The notes beneath the pieces were generated by a model. That model was not told the origin of the DNA. It was given only the letters and a program-made list of their open reading frames with translations, and made no database searches. A stretch of 64,000 bases of DNA from Raoultibacter phocaeensis. Lineage in GTDB: Bacteria > Actinomycetota > Coriobacteriia > Coriobacteriales > Eggerthellaceae. The position numbers and the translations under genes are program-made. The DNA is taken from positions 248,001 to 312,000 of the forward strand of contig NZ_CABDUX010000001.1 of assembly GCF_901411515.1 (NCBI RefSeq), in the 5' to 3' direction. Shown here piece after piece: positions 44,996 through 53,069 of this stretch (positions within the stretch are counted from its first letter, which is position 1; every line of letters starts with the position of its first letter).

Positions 44996-45185
44996 GTGGA
45001 GTTCCCCAAAAGCGCCTACCCTTCTCAAATAGCTCGGAGTTCTTGCGGGCACGGCGCATCCCCTCTCGGACACGGACACGAAACATATTGCCGACGAAGA
45101 AGCCGTTCTACGGTACCTGCTGATGCCGAATGCTACAATTTCGGGAAACGACAGAGAGAGCCATGCGAACTACGGAGGAAGCACC

Positions 45186-46148
45186 ATGAACATCGTTGTA
45201 CTTGACGCCTACGTCAACAACCCGGGAGATCTGAGCTGGAAGCCGCTGGAGGAGCTTGGCTCCGTCACGCTGTATGACCGCACGAAACCCGACGAGGTGG
45301 CGGCCCGCGTCGCCGATGCCGACATCGCCGTCACCAACAAGATAACCTGGGATGCGGAGACGCTCGCGAAAGCCCCGAACCTCAAACTGATCGCCCTCAC
45401 CTCGACGGGCTTCAACGTCGTCGACCTCGACGCCGCACGCAAACAGGGAGTCACCGTGTGCAACGTGCCCGCTTACTCCACGCCCGACGTCGCCCAAATG
45501 ACGTTTGCGCTTATGCTCGAACTCTGCTTGCACGTTGGCGACCACTCGCGCGGCGTCTTGCAGGGCGATTGGGTGAAGAGCGTCGATTTCACGTACTGGA
45601 ACCATCCGCTCGTCGAGATAGCCGGCAAAACGCTCGGCATCGTCGGCATGGGAAGCATCGGACAAGCAGTGGCAAAGGTGGCGACTGCGTTCGGTATGGA
45701 AGTCGTCTTCGACAACCGCTCACGCAAACCCGAACTCGAAAACGAGCATTGCTCGCAGGTCGATCTGGACGAGCTTCTGGCCGTATCGGACTTCGTCACT
45801 CTGCATGCGCCCGCAACGCCTGAAACGGACAAGCTTATCGATGCGGGCGCCATCGCGAAGATGAAGGACGGAGCAATGCTTCTCAACACCGCGCGCGGCA
45901 CGCTTGTTGACGAGCAGGCGGTGGCCGACGCGCTGCTCTCGGGCAAGCTCGGCGGTTTCGGGGCCGATGTGGTTGCCGTCGAGCCCATGCGTGCCGACAA
46001 CCCGCTGCTTGAAGCCAAGAGCAAGAACCTCGTCATCACACCGCATATCGCCTGGGCCACCCTCGAGGCACGAACCCGCTTGCTCGACACCGTGTTTGCA
46101 AACGTCCGCGCGTTTATCGAAGGAAAGCCCCAGAATGTCGTAAGCTAG
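45186..46148 (+). CDS. D-2-hydroxyacid dehydrogenase (glycerate dehydrogenase type)
   Basis: NAD(P)-dependent dehydrogenase of the D-isomer 2-hydroxyacid family, 320 residues. The Rossmann motif is GIVGMGSIGQAVAK; the catalytic residues are Arg in LLNTARGTLVDE, Glu in VAVEPM and His in ITPHIAWAT. The sequence is closest in style to hydroxypyruvate/glycerate dehydrogenases, but the substrate cannot be fixed. GGAGGAAG precedes the ATG at 45186. It is convergent with galU, 15 bases apart, and no terminator separates them clearly. Confidence 0.9.
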   Translation: MNIVVLDAYVNNPGDLSWKPLEELGSVTLYDRTKPDEVAARVADADIAVTNKITWDAETLAKAPNLKLIALTSTGFNVVDLDAARKQGVTVCNVPAYSTPDVAQMTFALMLELCLHVGDHSRGVLQGDWVKSVDFTYWNHPLVEIAGKTLGIVGMGSIGQAVAKVATAFGMEVVFDNRSRKPELENEHCSQVDLDELLAVSDFVTLHAPATPETDKLIDAGAIAKMKDGAMLLNTARGTLVDEQAVADALLSGKLGGFGADVVAVEPMRADNPLLEAKSKNLVITPHIAWATLEARTRLLDTVFANVRAFIEGKPQNVVS

Positions 46149-46163
46149 CACATAGAAAGCGCT

Positions 46164-46976
46164 TTACCCGCGCATCCTCTGATACAGTACGTTGTTCGTC
46201 TCCAGCCAACTCTCGACGGTGCCGGTATCGAACCCATCGGCCGGATCGATGACGAGCGCGTACATCTCCTCCTCCTGCAAAACCGCATCGAGCGCATCAG
46301 TGAGCTGGATCTCGCCGCCCACGCCCGGCTTCACATCGGCCAAAAGCTCCATAACCCGCGGGCTCAAGAGATAGCGCCCAAACACAGCGAGATTGGACGG
46401 CGCCTCTTCAAGGGCGGGCTTCTCTACAAGCGAATCGACCTTCCATACATCGTCGGAAACCGCCGCGCCTGCAATCACGCCGAAGCGGCTCACCTGATCG
46501 TCGGGCACGGGCACGACAGCGATCACACTCGCCCCCCCGTGCTCGTCGGAAATCTCCTTCATGCGCGGCAGCATGGCGTTATCGGGCACGAGCACATCGC
46601 CTAACAGCACATAGAATGCCTCATCGCCGGTTTTTTCGGCGGCACAGCGTATCGCATGACCGAGGCCCAACGGCTCGTCCTGGTAGACGTAGCTCACATT
46701 GAGGCTTCCCGCATGCGCCACCGCATCGGCAAACGCATCCTTGCCCTTAGCGCGCAGCGCCGCCTCCAGCGCGGGGGCGGGTGCGAAATGATCTTCGATC
46801 GCCTTTTTCTCGCGGCTGTTGATGATGACGACCTCGTCGGCAGAGGAAGCGAGCCCCTCTTCGACAACATATTGGATCGCGGGTCTGTCGACCACCAACA
46901 GCATTTCCTTCGGCTGCGCTTTGGTTGCAGGCAGAAAACGGGTGCCCATGCCTGCGGCGGGAATGAGGGCTTTCAT
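46164..46976 (-). CDS. galU: UTP-glucose-1-phosphate uridylyltransferase
   Basis: Makes UDP-glucose from UTP and glucose-1-phosphate for cell-surface glycans. 270 residues, slightly shorter than E. coli GalU. The nucleotidyltransferase signature is IPAAGMGTRFLPATKAQPKE with the catalytic Lys nearby, and QDEPLGLGHAI, LLGDVLVPD, SLVEKPALEEAPSN, VGGEIQLTDAL and DTGTVESWLETN are family blocks. The ATG at 46976 follows GAGGAGGAAC. Confidence 0.93.
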   Translation of the reverse strand: MKALIPAAGMGTRFLPATKAQPKEMLLVVDRPAIQYVVEEGLASSADEVVIINSREKKAIEDHFAPAPALEAALRAKGKDAFADAVAHAGSLNVSYVYQDEPLGLGHAIRCAAEKTGDEAFYVLLGDVLVPDNAMLPRMKEISDEHGGASVIAVVPVPDDQVSRFGVIAGAAVSDDVWKVDSLVEKPALEEAPSNLAVFGRYLLSPRVMELLADVKPGVGGEIQLTDALDAVLQEEEMYALVIDPADGFDTGTVESWLETNNVLYQRMRG

Positions 46977-47025
46977 GTTCCTCCTCGGTCTCGACAACGC
47001 CGTCGGTCACCCGGCGGCGCACAGA

Positions 47026-47083
47026 TACGAAAATCGACCGATGCCGTGCCTCACGGCATCGGATGCATCGGTCGATTGTATCA
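47026..47083 (-). terminator. Terminator of the ccm operon
   Basis: On the minus strand an 11-bp stem CCGATGCCGTG with CACGGCATCGG (47062-47038), then TCGATTTTCG. A second, overlapping stem (AATCGACCGATGC with GCATCGGTCGATT) and outer GATAC/GTATC can also form, so two structures compete. It lies 67 bases past the end of the CcmD-like gene and before galU. Confidence 0.65.
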
Positions 47084-47149
47084 CGACTCCAAATTCAGAC
47101 TCTGCGGTTCGACGTTTCTCCGCGGAACCGTAGCGGACTTGAAAAGCGG

Positions 47150-47338
47150 CTAGTGCTCGGCGTTCTTCTCGGCAAGAGCCTCTTCGAGAACGGCGATTTG
47201 GGCTTCGGCCTTCTTCGTGCCGCGCATGATCATGAACGCGTACACGAACAGGGTCACGAGCAAAAGCGCGTATGCCGCAATGATGTAGGGGGCCGAGGGG
47301 ACGACGGTACTGTAGATATCAACGAGAATGGCATTCAT
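47150..47338 (-). CDS. ccmD: CcmD-like small membrane protein
   Basis: A 62-residue protein with one membrane helix (YIIAAYALLLVTLFVYAFMI) followed by a charged coiled tail (RGTKKAEAQIAVLEEALAEK). The size, helix followed by basic residues, and the position right after ccmC match CcmD, which helps release heme-loaded CcmE from CcmC. Sequence conservation in CcmD is low, so the call leans on context. AAGGAGCACC precedes the ATG. Confidence 0.8.
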   Translation of the reverse strand: MNAILVDIYSTVVPSAPYIIAAYALLLVTLFVYAFMIMRGTKKAEAQIAVLEEALAEKNAEH

Positions 47339-47417
47339 CGTAGGTGCTCCTTAATCTTCGAGTTGGTTTCAACGATTTCCACGCACTGCACCGGGCGACG
47401 CGCCCAGCGGCTGCGCA

Positions 47418-48188
47418 TCAGTCTTCGAGTTGTTCTTTGATTGCCTCAACGCGCTGGGTCAGCCTTACCTGGCGGAAGCGCATGCGGTACAGCGAGAATC
47501 CGAGCAGGATCATGCCGATCATAACCACGGCTACCGTCATGCCCATGTCGCCGGTCATGCCGCCTTCGCGCAGCACAACCGGATGGATGCTCGAGGGGAT
47601 GACGCGGGTGACCATGTAGCAGATCGGCACGTCCACGAGCGCGATGATGCTGATGACCGAGCCATAGGTAGCGCGTCGCTCGGGATCGTCGATCGCGTTT
47701 CTCAGAATGAAGTACGCGATCACAATGAGCATGAGGATGAGGTAGGTGGTCAGACGCGGATCCCACGTCCACCAGATGCCCCACTCGAAGCGCGTCCACA
47801 TCTCGCCGGTGATCATAGTGAGCACCACGAACAAAAGCGCGATCTCCATGGCGATTTTCGTGCACGTTTCGAAGCGCTGCTCTTTGGTCATGAGGAAGCG
47901 GATGCTGTAGTATCCGGCGAACGCCAAAGCGCCGAACGACACGAGCGCTACCGGCATATGGAAGTAGAATATCTTCTGCGACAGCAGCTGCACGTGCGTG
48001 ACCATCTGATCGCCGATGAGCACCGGTTCTTCGAGCATCGCTCCGTTGACGGGCGATGCGACGAGAAACGCCATCAGAAACCCGATGACCAGAAACACCG
48101 CACCGCCGATGAGGCTTGCCGGCACGATTCGGTCGGGCCACTGCCCCGCTTCGGGCAGCGTGGGGGCCTTTTTCGCTTTTTCGGCCAT
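47418..48188 (-). CDS. ccmC: Heme exporter/transfer protein CcmC
   Basis: Polytopic heme-handling protein that loads heme onto CcmE. 256 residues with six predicted helices. The tryptophan-rich WWD motif is FEWGIWWTWDPRLTT, flanked by His in YFHMPVALVSF and in SSIHPVVLREGG, which would be the axial heme ligands. AAGGAGAACT precedes the ATG. It lies 83 bases after ccmB and 79 before the CcmD-like gene. Confidence 0.92.
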   Translation of the reverse strand: MAEKAKKAPTLPEAGQWPDRIVPASLIGGAVFLVIGFLMAFLVASPVNGAMLEEPVLIGDQMVTHVQLLSQKIFYFHMPVALVSFGALAFAGYYSIRFLMTKEQRFETCTKIAMEIALLFVVLTMITGEMWTRFEWGIWWTWDPRLTTYLILMLIVIAYFILRNAIDDPERRATYGSVISIIALVDVPICYMVTRVIPSSIHPVVLREGGMTGDMGMTVAVVMIGMILLGFSLYRMRFRQVRLTQRVEAIKEQLED

Positions 48189-48271
48189 AGTTCTCCTTCT
48201 CTCCTTATGTCTGTTTGCCGCACCGGACTCTCACCCGTGCGACCGAACCTGCCTGGCAGCCAAGCCGCCGA

Positions 48272-48988
48272 TCAGGCACTGATAACGAAGTCGTACAGAA
48301 CCCAGCTCAGGAGGACCATGATGACATCGTAGCCTCCGGCGAGCGCGAGCGATTGGAAAAACGTATCGAGGTACGTATCGCCGCCCACGATAACCGCCGT
48401 GGTAGCCGACACGCACGCGTAGAGCAGCGGGAAGATGAGCGGGATAAACAGCACCGCAAGCATCACGTCCTTCCCGCGGGTGTTGATGGTGATCGTCGAG
48501 AGCAAGGTACCGATTCCCGCCACACCGATCGTGCCGACGACGAGCGGCACAATGATGAGCCAGAAGCTCGCCGTCGGCGTCGTCGAGGTGAGGAAGAAGA
48601 AATAGAACAGCGGTACCGTGATGATCTCGACAACCAGCAAGAACAAGAGATTCGAGGTTGCCTTGGCCAGAAACACGACCGAGCGGTCGAGCGGGACGAG
48701 AAGGATGCCCTCGAGACACCCCTGCTCCTTCTCGGCCGTGAACGATCGGTTGAGGCCGAGAAGCGACGTGAACACGATGAGCGCCCACAGAAGACCGCCG
48801 CTCATTTGCAGGATGTCGAACGTCTGCGAGGTTTGCGCAAGCGCAGCTCCATAGACGATGAGCACCAACAGCGCGTAGATCCCCATCGAGGTGAGCATCT
48901 CACGCGTGCGGAACTCCTGCCTGAGATCCTTCATGAGCAGCGTCTTGTACTGCGCGAACGTCGAAGGGCGCTTGACGATGACGGCCAT
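48272..48988 (-). CDS. ccmB: Heme ABC exporter permease CcmB
   Basis: Membrane subunit of the CcmABCD complex. From the ATG at 48988 it has 238 residues and six predicted helices. LLMKDLRQEFRTREMLTSMG at the N-terminus and FTAEKEQGCLEGILLVPLDR are CcmB signatures. The start is one base past the ccmA stop (minus-strand order ccmA then ccmB). The 43-residue upward extension is out of family and overlaps ccmA. Confidence 0.92.
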   Translation of the reverse strand: MAVIVKRPSTFAQYKTLLMKDLRQEFRTREMLTSMGIYALLVLIVYGAALAQTSQTFDILQMSGGLLWALIVFTSLLGLNRSFTAEKEQGCLEGILLVPLDRSVVFLAKATSNLLFLLVVEIITVPLFYFFFLTSTTPTASFWLIIVPLVVGTIGVAGIGTLLSTITINTRGKDVMLAVLFIPLIFPLLYACVSATTAVIVGGDTYLDTFFQSLALAGGYDVIMVLLSWVLYDFVISA

Positions 48989-48989
48989 G

Positions 48990-49706
48990 CTACGCAACCC
49001 CCATTCCGACGGTTTGCCGATAGATCTGGGAGAACTCCTCGAAATCGAGATTCTCCTTCTCGTCGAATGCGACAATGCGGCCCTTGGCGAGCACGAGTGC
49101 GTGCGTGCACATGGCAAAGCCCTTCTGCAGATCGTGGCTCACCATCACAAACGTGCGGTTTTCCCGTACCTGCCCTATGAGCTCGTCGAATATCTCGACC
49201 GCATGCGGATCGAGGCCCGAGTACGGCTCATCGAGAAACACGACGCCCGGGTCGTGGATGAGAGCGCGCGCGATGGAAAGGCGCTGCGTCATGCCCCGCG
49301 AGAACGTGCGCACCGTATCGAGCCTGCGGTGCTTGAGTTCGACGGCTTCGAGCAGTTCGAGCACGCGCTCCTCGGGATTTTCGACCCCGTAGAGCTGGGC
49401 GGCGAACAGCAGGTTCTCCTCAGCCGTCAGATCCAAGTACAGCATGGAGTTGTGGGAGATGAGCCCGATATGGTCTCTCACCTTATCGGGCTCCTCCTTG
49501 ATGTCGATTCCCATGAGCGACGCCGTGCCCGACGTAGCTCTCGAAAGCGTGGACAGCACGCGCAGAAGCGTGGTCTTGCCCGCGCCGTTCGGACCGAAAA
49601 TCGAAAGGAACGCACCTTGCGGCAAATCGAACGTCACCTTGTCGACCGCCTTGCGGTTGCCGAACACCTTCGAGAGCTTCGACGTTGTGATGGCAGGCTC
49701 GCCCAC
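48990..49706 (-). CDS. ccmA: Heme ABC exporter ATPase CcmA
   Basis: Cytoplasmic ATPase that powers release of heme-loaded CcmE. 238 residues. Walker A GPNGAGKTT, Q-loop region GLISHNSMLY, signature FSRGMTQR (the atypical signature common in CcmA), Walker B VVFLDEPYSGLDP and H-loop VSHDL. The start is GTG at 49706, two bases after the ccmF stop. Confidence 0.92.
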   Translation of the reverse strand: MGEPAITTSKLSKVFGNRKAVDKVTFDLPQGAFLSIFGPNGAGKTTLLRVLSTLSRATSGTASLMGIDIKEEPDKVRDHIGLISHNSMLYLDLTAEENLLFAAQLYGVENPEERVLELLEAVELKHRRLDTVRTFSRGMTQRLSIARALIHDPGVVFLDEPYSGLDPHAVEIFDELIGQVRENRTFVMVSHDLQKGFAMCTHALVLAKGRIVAFDEKENLDFEEFSQIYRQTVGMGVA

Positions 49707-49708
49707 GG

Positions 49709-52108
49709 CTATGCTTCTTTCCCGCTCTTCGCGGTATCGTCGGCGGACGAATCGCCCTTGTTCGGCTTTTCGGGCGTGATAACGGTTTCAACCACCGTTT
49801 CCACAACCGCCGTTGCAACACCTGCGGCGACTCCGATTCCGACTGATTCGGTCACATCAATGGCAATGCCTGCAATGTCTGCCCCATCGCTGGCCTTTGA
49901 GAGACCCGCTTTCGAGCCACCGCCATCCGAGCCGCCCAGATCGCCGCTGTCGATCTCGCCGGGTTTACCCTTTTTGATCGGCTTGCGTTTGCCGATGAGC
50001 GCAAGCAGGATGCCCACCATCATGAGGCCGAAGCCGACCCACACAAGTGAGATGAGCGGGTTTACGCGCACGTCGAGTGCGTAATCGCCCGCCTCGTTCA
50101 CACCGCGGTAGACTACAAACAGGTCTTCCTCGGGGAAGCTGATAACGCTTGCGAGCAGTTTCTGCTGCTGGGTCGTGGTCACGAGCTGTACCGACGGGTT
50201 CACGTGTCCAACGTAGTCATCGCCCTTGTACACGTCGAACTCGAGCGTATAGAGGATGTCGGTGCCGTTCTCGAGCTCGTCAATGGAGTTGCCCGTGTAC
50301 TTGAGCGTGAAGTCCTGGACGGTGAACTCTTCGGTGGTGCCGTCGATCTCAGGGTCGTATTTCAGGTAAGCGACCTTCTCGGTCACGTACATCGATGAGC
50401 CGATGAGACCCACAAGGATGATAGCCATCGAGATATGCGCCACGAAACCGCCGTAGGTAGCCGCATGGTCCTTGAACATGCCGAACAGCGACGCGAACAC
50501 GTTTTTGCCGCTCTTTTTCTTGTAGGCGCGAAGACCGCGTCCGAGCATGAAGAGCGAATTGAAGAACAGCAGGCTCGCCACGATGAAGCCGACGACGGTA
50601 AGGCCGTTGTAGTACCACGACGGGCCGTAATCGGTCACGTTTGCCGCAGTCGAACCGCCTGCGGCCACCATGTCGTTGTAACTCGGAAGCAGATACGTGA
50701 AGAAGTACACCATGAGGCCGACGAACAGCACGAGCGCGCATATGGCAGGTACGCGGGCACGCTTCCAAAACAGCTTGCCCTCGGTTTTGCCCCACGAGAG
50801 CAGCGGGCACACGGCAAGTATCATGCAGTACACGATGCCGAGCGGACGCGCGATCGTGTTGTACGTACCTGCTGAAAGCGCCTGACCTCCAAACGGCAGC
50901 CATGAGGGCAACGCCGAAGAGATGGTGAGGTACGCGAGCAGAAACGCGAAGATGACCATGATGACGTTGTTGAAGTAGTACGCGGCATCCTTGGAAGCCA
51001 TGTTCTCGATGGCGTCCTCGCCGCCCTTCGCAGGCCCGAAGCTCTTCCAGCGGACGACAAGGCCGATGATGCCGGCTACCACCGACAAGATGATGAGAGC
51101 CAAGAACAGCACGAGCGATACGTTGTCGCCTTCGAACGCGTGCACCGACTGCACGAGACCCGATCGGGTGATGAACGTGCCCACGATGACGAACGCGAAC
51201 GTAATGCACGCGCACATAACCGACCAGCGCTTGAATGCGCCCCGCTGACGGTACACGGTGAAGCTATGGATGAGGGCGACGCCCACGAGCCACGAGAGCA
51301 AGCTCGCGTTCTCGACGGGGTCCCAACCCCAATAGCCGCCCCAGCCGAGCACAACATAGGCCCACACCGCGCCGAGCCCGATACCGAGCCCGAGGAACAG
51401 CCATGAGAAGATGGCGTAGCGCGAGCTGCGCTCAACCCAGGCTTTCGAGGGATCGTTCACGATGAGCGCCGCAATGGCGTACGCGAACGGGATCGTAAGG
51501 CCCGCATAGCCGATGAACAGCGTGGGCGGATGGATGGCCATGGCCCAGTGCTCCAAAAGCGCGTTCATGCCCCAGATCTGCGCGCCGTTGGTAAGCGCAC
51601 CCGTGGAATCGAAGTACATCGCAGGCATGGCCGTGAACGGCATGTTCGTTTCCGAGAACAGAAGCACGCCGGTAAACGCGGCAAGCACGAGCTGCGAGAC
51701 GAACAGCGCCATGTTGTCGAGCTTTTCCATCTTCTTCATCGAGCGTATGGCCACGATCGCATTGAAGACCGAGATGAGCCACGCCCAGAACAGAAGCGAA
51801 CCTTCGCGGCCGCCCCACAGCCCCGAAAGCTTGTAGAGCCATCCGAGCTCACCCGCCGCATTGCTGTGGTTCTGAACGACGTACTGGATGGAGGTATCGC
51901 CCGTCATAAAGCAGAACACGAGCAGCGCGCAGCAGAACGTGAGCGCCACCGCAGAGAGTATGGACGCGATGTAGCCGCCCCACGTAAGCGTATCGGCACC
52001 GCCGCTTGCGCGCTTGCGGCCGAGAAAGTGGCCTGCGAGCAGGCACACGATGGACACCGCAACGCCGGCGAAGGCGATGAGCAGGCCGATCAAACCGTAT
52101 GTCGACAT
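49709..52108 (-). CDS. ccmF: Cytochrome c heme lyase CcmF
   Basis: Large membrane protein that attaches heme to apocytochromes. 799 residues with about 15 helices. The WWD domain is GWGGYWGWDPVENASLLSWL, with conserved His in ALLEHWAMAIHPPTLFIGY and IHSFTVYRQRGAFKRW. A periplasmic C-terminal domain (DFTLKYTGNSIDELENG) precedes a last helix and a Gly/Ala/Lys-rich cytoplasmic tail of about 90 residues that is longer than usual. AAGGATAATAC sets the ATG. No CcmH or CcmI gene follows, as expected for system I*. Confidence 0.93.
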   Translation of the reverse strand: MSTYGLIGLLIAFAGVAVSIVCLLAGHFLGRKRASGGADTLTWGGYIASILSAVALTFCCALLVFCFMTGDTSIQYVVQNHSNAAGELGWLYKLSGLWGGREGSLLFWAWLISVFNAIVAIRSMKKMEKLDNMALFVSQLVLAAFTGVLLFSETNMPFTAMPAMYFDSTGALTNGAQIWGMNALLEHWAMAIHPPTLFIGYAGLTIPFAYAIAALIVNDPSKAWVERSSRYAIFSWLFLGLGIGLGAVWAYVVLGWGGYWGWDPVENASLLSWLVGVALIHSFTVYRQRGAFKRWSVMCACITFAFVIVGTFITRSGLVQSVHAFEGDNVSLVLFLALIILSVVAGIIGLVVRWKSFGPAKGGEDAIENMASKDAAYYFNNVIMVIFAFLLAYLTISSALPSWLPFGGQALSAGTYNTIARPLGIVYCMILAVCPLLSWGKTEGKLFWKRARVPAICALVLFVGLMVYFFTYLLPSYNDMVAAGGSTAANVTDYGPSWYYNGLTVVGFIVASLLFFNSLFMLGRGLRAYKKKSGKNVFASLFGMFKDHAATYGGFVAHISMAIILVGLIGSSMYVTEKVAYLKYDPEIDGTTEEFTVQDFTLKYTGNSIDELENGTDILYTLEFDVYKGDDYVGHVNPSVQLVTTTQQQKLLASVISFPEEDLFVVYRGVNEAGDYALDVRVNPLISLVWVGFGLMMVGILLALIGKRKPIKKGKPGEIDSGDLGGSDGGGSKAGLSKASDGADIAGIAIDVTESVGIGVAAGVATAVVETVVETVITPEKPNKGDSSADDTAKSGKEA

Positions 52109-52111
52109 GTA

Positions 52112-52777
52112 TTATCCTTCCAGCGCGACATCGGTCGCACTAAACGTTGAATCGGAATTGAGCGAACCGGTCAGCACGAGGGATGAGCCGTCCTTCACCT
52201 CGTCGGAAAGGGCGTCGTCGAACTTCACGGGAAGCTCGGCTCCGCTTTCGGCATCGACGAGAACGAAGCGATCGCCCTGGCCCGCCGCTTTGAGGGTGCC
52301 TTCCTTGACCGTGCCGGTAACTTTGACCGGCTTATCGACAACGCTCTCGCCGTAGTCGAGAAGGCTTGAAACGCTGAGGGCATCGGTGGCGTTCTCGTAC
52401 TTGGACGGGCACTTCGTTACCAGCTCGGTAGCGTGAAGCACGCCCTCTTCATCGATTTTTCCCGTGCAGATGGCCGTCACGTCGTTTCCGAACGTTGCCG
52501 CAACACCGCCTTCGTAACTGACGGATAGATGGACCGACGAATCGCCTTCGGGATCGTAAATAGCAAACGTCAGCATGTTCCCCGTCGTCTTGAAAGAATT
52601 CTCAACGACGTTGCCGGAAACTTGCACACGTTCGTTGGCATGACTGCCGTCAGCAGCCTGCGCTACGGATACCGATTTCGCCGCAGTCGAGCCGCCGACA
52701 AGGGCAAGCACGACGATCAGCACGATAACGATGATTCCCGTTACCACGACCATACGCCTTTTAGTTTTCGCGTTCAC
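52112..52777 (-). CDS. ccmE: CcmE heme chaperone, Cys type, with a second OB-like domain
   Basis: Periplasmic heme chaperone anchored by one N-terminal helix (about residues 10-32). 221 residues, longer than the usual 140-160. The first OB domain (about 50-122) leads to CPSKY at 123-127: this is the CX3Y motif in which Cys replaces the heme-binding His, the mark of system I*. A second region (about 148-218; VKVTGTVKEGTLKAAGQGDR to FSATDVALEG) repeats the OB pattern of the first (VQVSGNVVENSFKTTGNM to LHATELV) without the heme motif. The start is GTG at 52777 after AAGGAGG. It heads the ccm operon. Confidence 0.88.
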   Translation of the reverse strand: MNAKTKRRMVVVTGIIVIVLIVVLALVGGSTAAKSVSVAQAADGSHANERVQVSGNVVENSFKTTGNMLTFAIYDPEGDSSVHLSVSYEGGVAATFGNDVTAICTGKIDEEGVLHATELVTKCPSKYENATDALSVSSLLDYGESVVDKPVKVTGTVKEGTLKAAGQGDRFVLVDAESGAELPVKFDDALSDEVKDGSSLVLTGSLNSDSTFSATDVALEG

Positions 52778-52824
52778 GTTCGCCTCCTTAACTAAACTCG
52801 TTCATTGTCGCCTACCTGAAAGAC

Positions 52825-52933
52825 ACGGGAAGCGCGATACGCGAGGAAAACAAAGTTTTTACCGATTGGGAACGTCCGCCGCGTTCGATTCTGCAGCGGC
52901 TCGGACCCAAAGCTGTTCCATCGCGCTTCCCGT
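52825..52933 (-). ncRNA. Structured leader or small RNA upstream of ccmE
   Basis: A 14-bp perfect inverted repeat (52825-52838 with 52920-52933, ACGGGAAGCGCGAT and complement) encloses, read on the minus strand, a nested pairing GGAAC/GTTCC and GTCCG-CCGC with GCGG-CGGAC, leaving an A/T-rich unpaired side. It ends about 48 bases before the ccmE GTG. It has no open frame. A regulatory leader is the simplest reading, but a free RNA or a DNA element is not excluded. Confidence 0.4.
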
Positions 52934-52941
52934 CTAGCAAA

Positions 52942-52980
52942 GAGCCCGTCAAGGCATCGCGAAATGCACTTGGCGGGCTC
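52942..52980 (-). terminator. Terminator after nrfH
   Basis: Minus-strand stem of 12 bp (52980-52969 with 52953-52942, one G-U pair; GAGCCCGCCAAG and complement), followed by TTT. It lies about 90 bases past the nrfH stop. Confidence 0.6.
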
Positions 52981-53069
52981 CCTCTTGCGTATGCAATTTT
53001 TTCGCTGCGCGGCTTTTCGGCTTTGCAGCCCGCCCCGAAACGATTCGGCGGCGGTACAACTCAGATGGT

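Larger units (their letters stand above)
43722..45185. other. Repeat-rich interval between permease and dehydrogenase
   Basis: About 1.46 kb without a convincing gene. In order it holds a hairpin-rich repeat unit (43882-44066) with a partial tandem copy of its distal part (to 44122), the second copy of the dispersed palindrome (44226-44443), a possible gene remnant (44411-44830), and a second hairpin-rich unit (44809-44995) in the same orientation as the first. Confidence 0.65.

Noticed and set aside
43939-45086. Short minus-strand frames in both hairpin repeats (for example 43939-44175 and 44870-45079)
   Set aside because: The peptides are translations of the same repeat in different frames (copies are not in the same frame relation), so selection on protein is not supported.
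52825-52933. tRNA-like reading because of a GTTCGATTC segment
   Set aside because: No acceptor stem, anticodon arm or CCA-compatible end can be formed around it. No tRNA or rRNA gene was recognised anywhere in the window.
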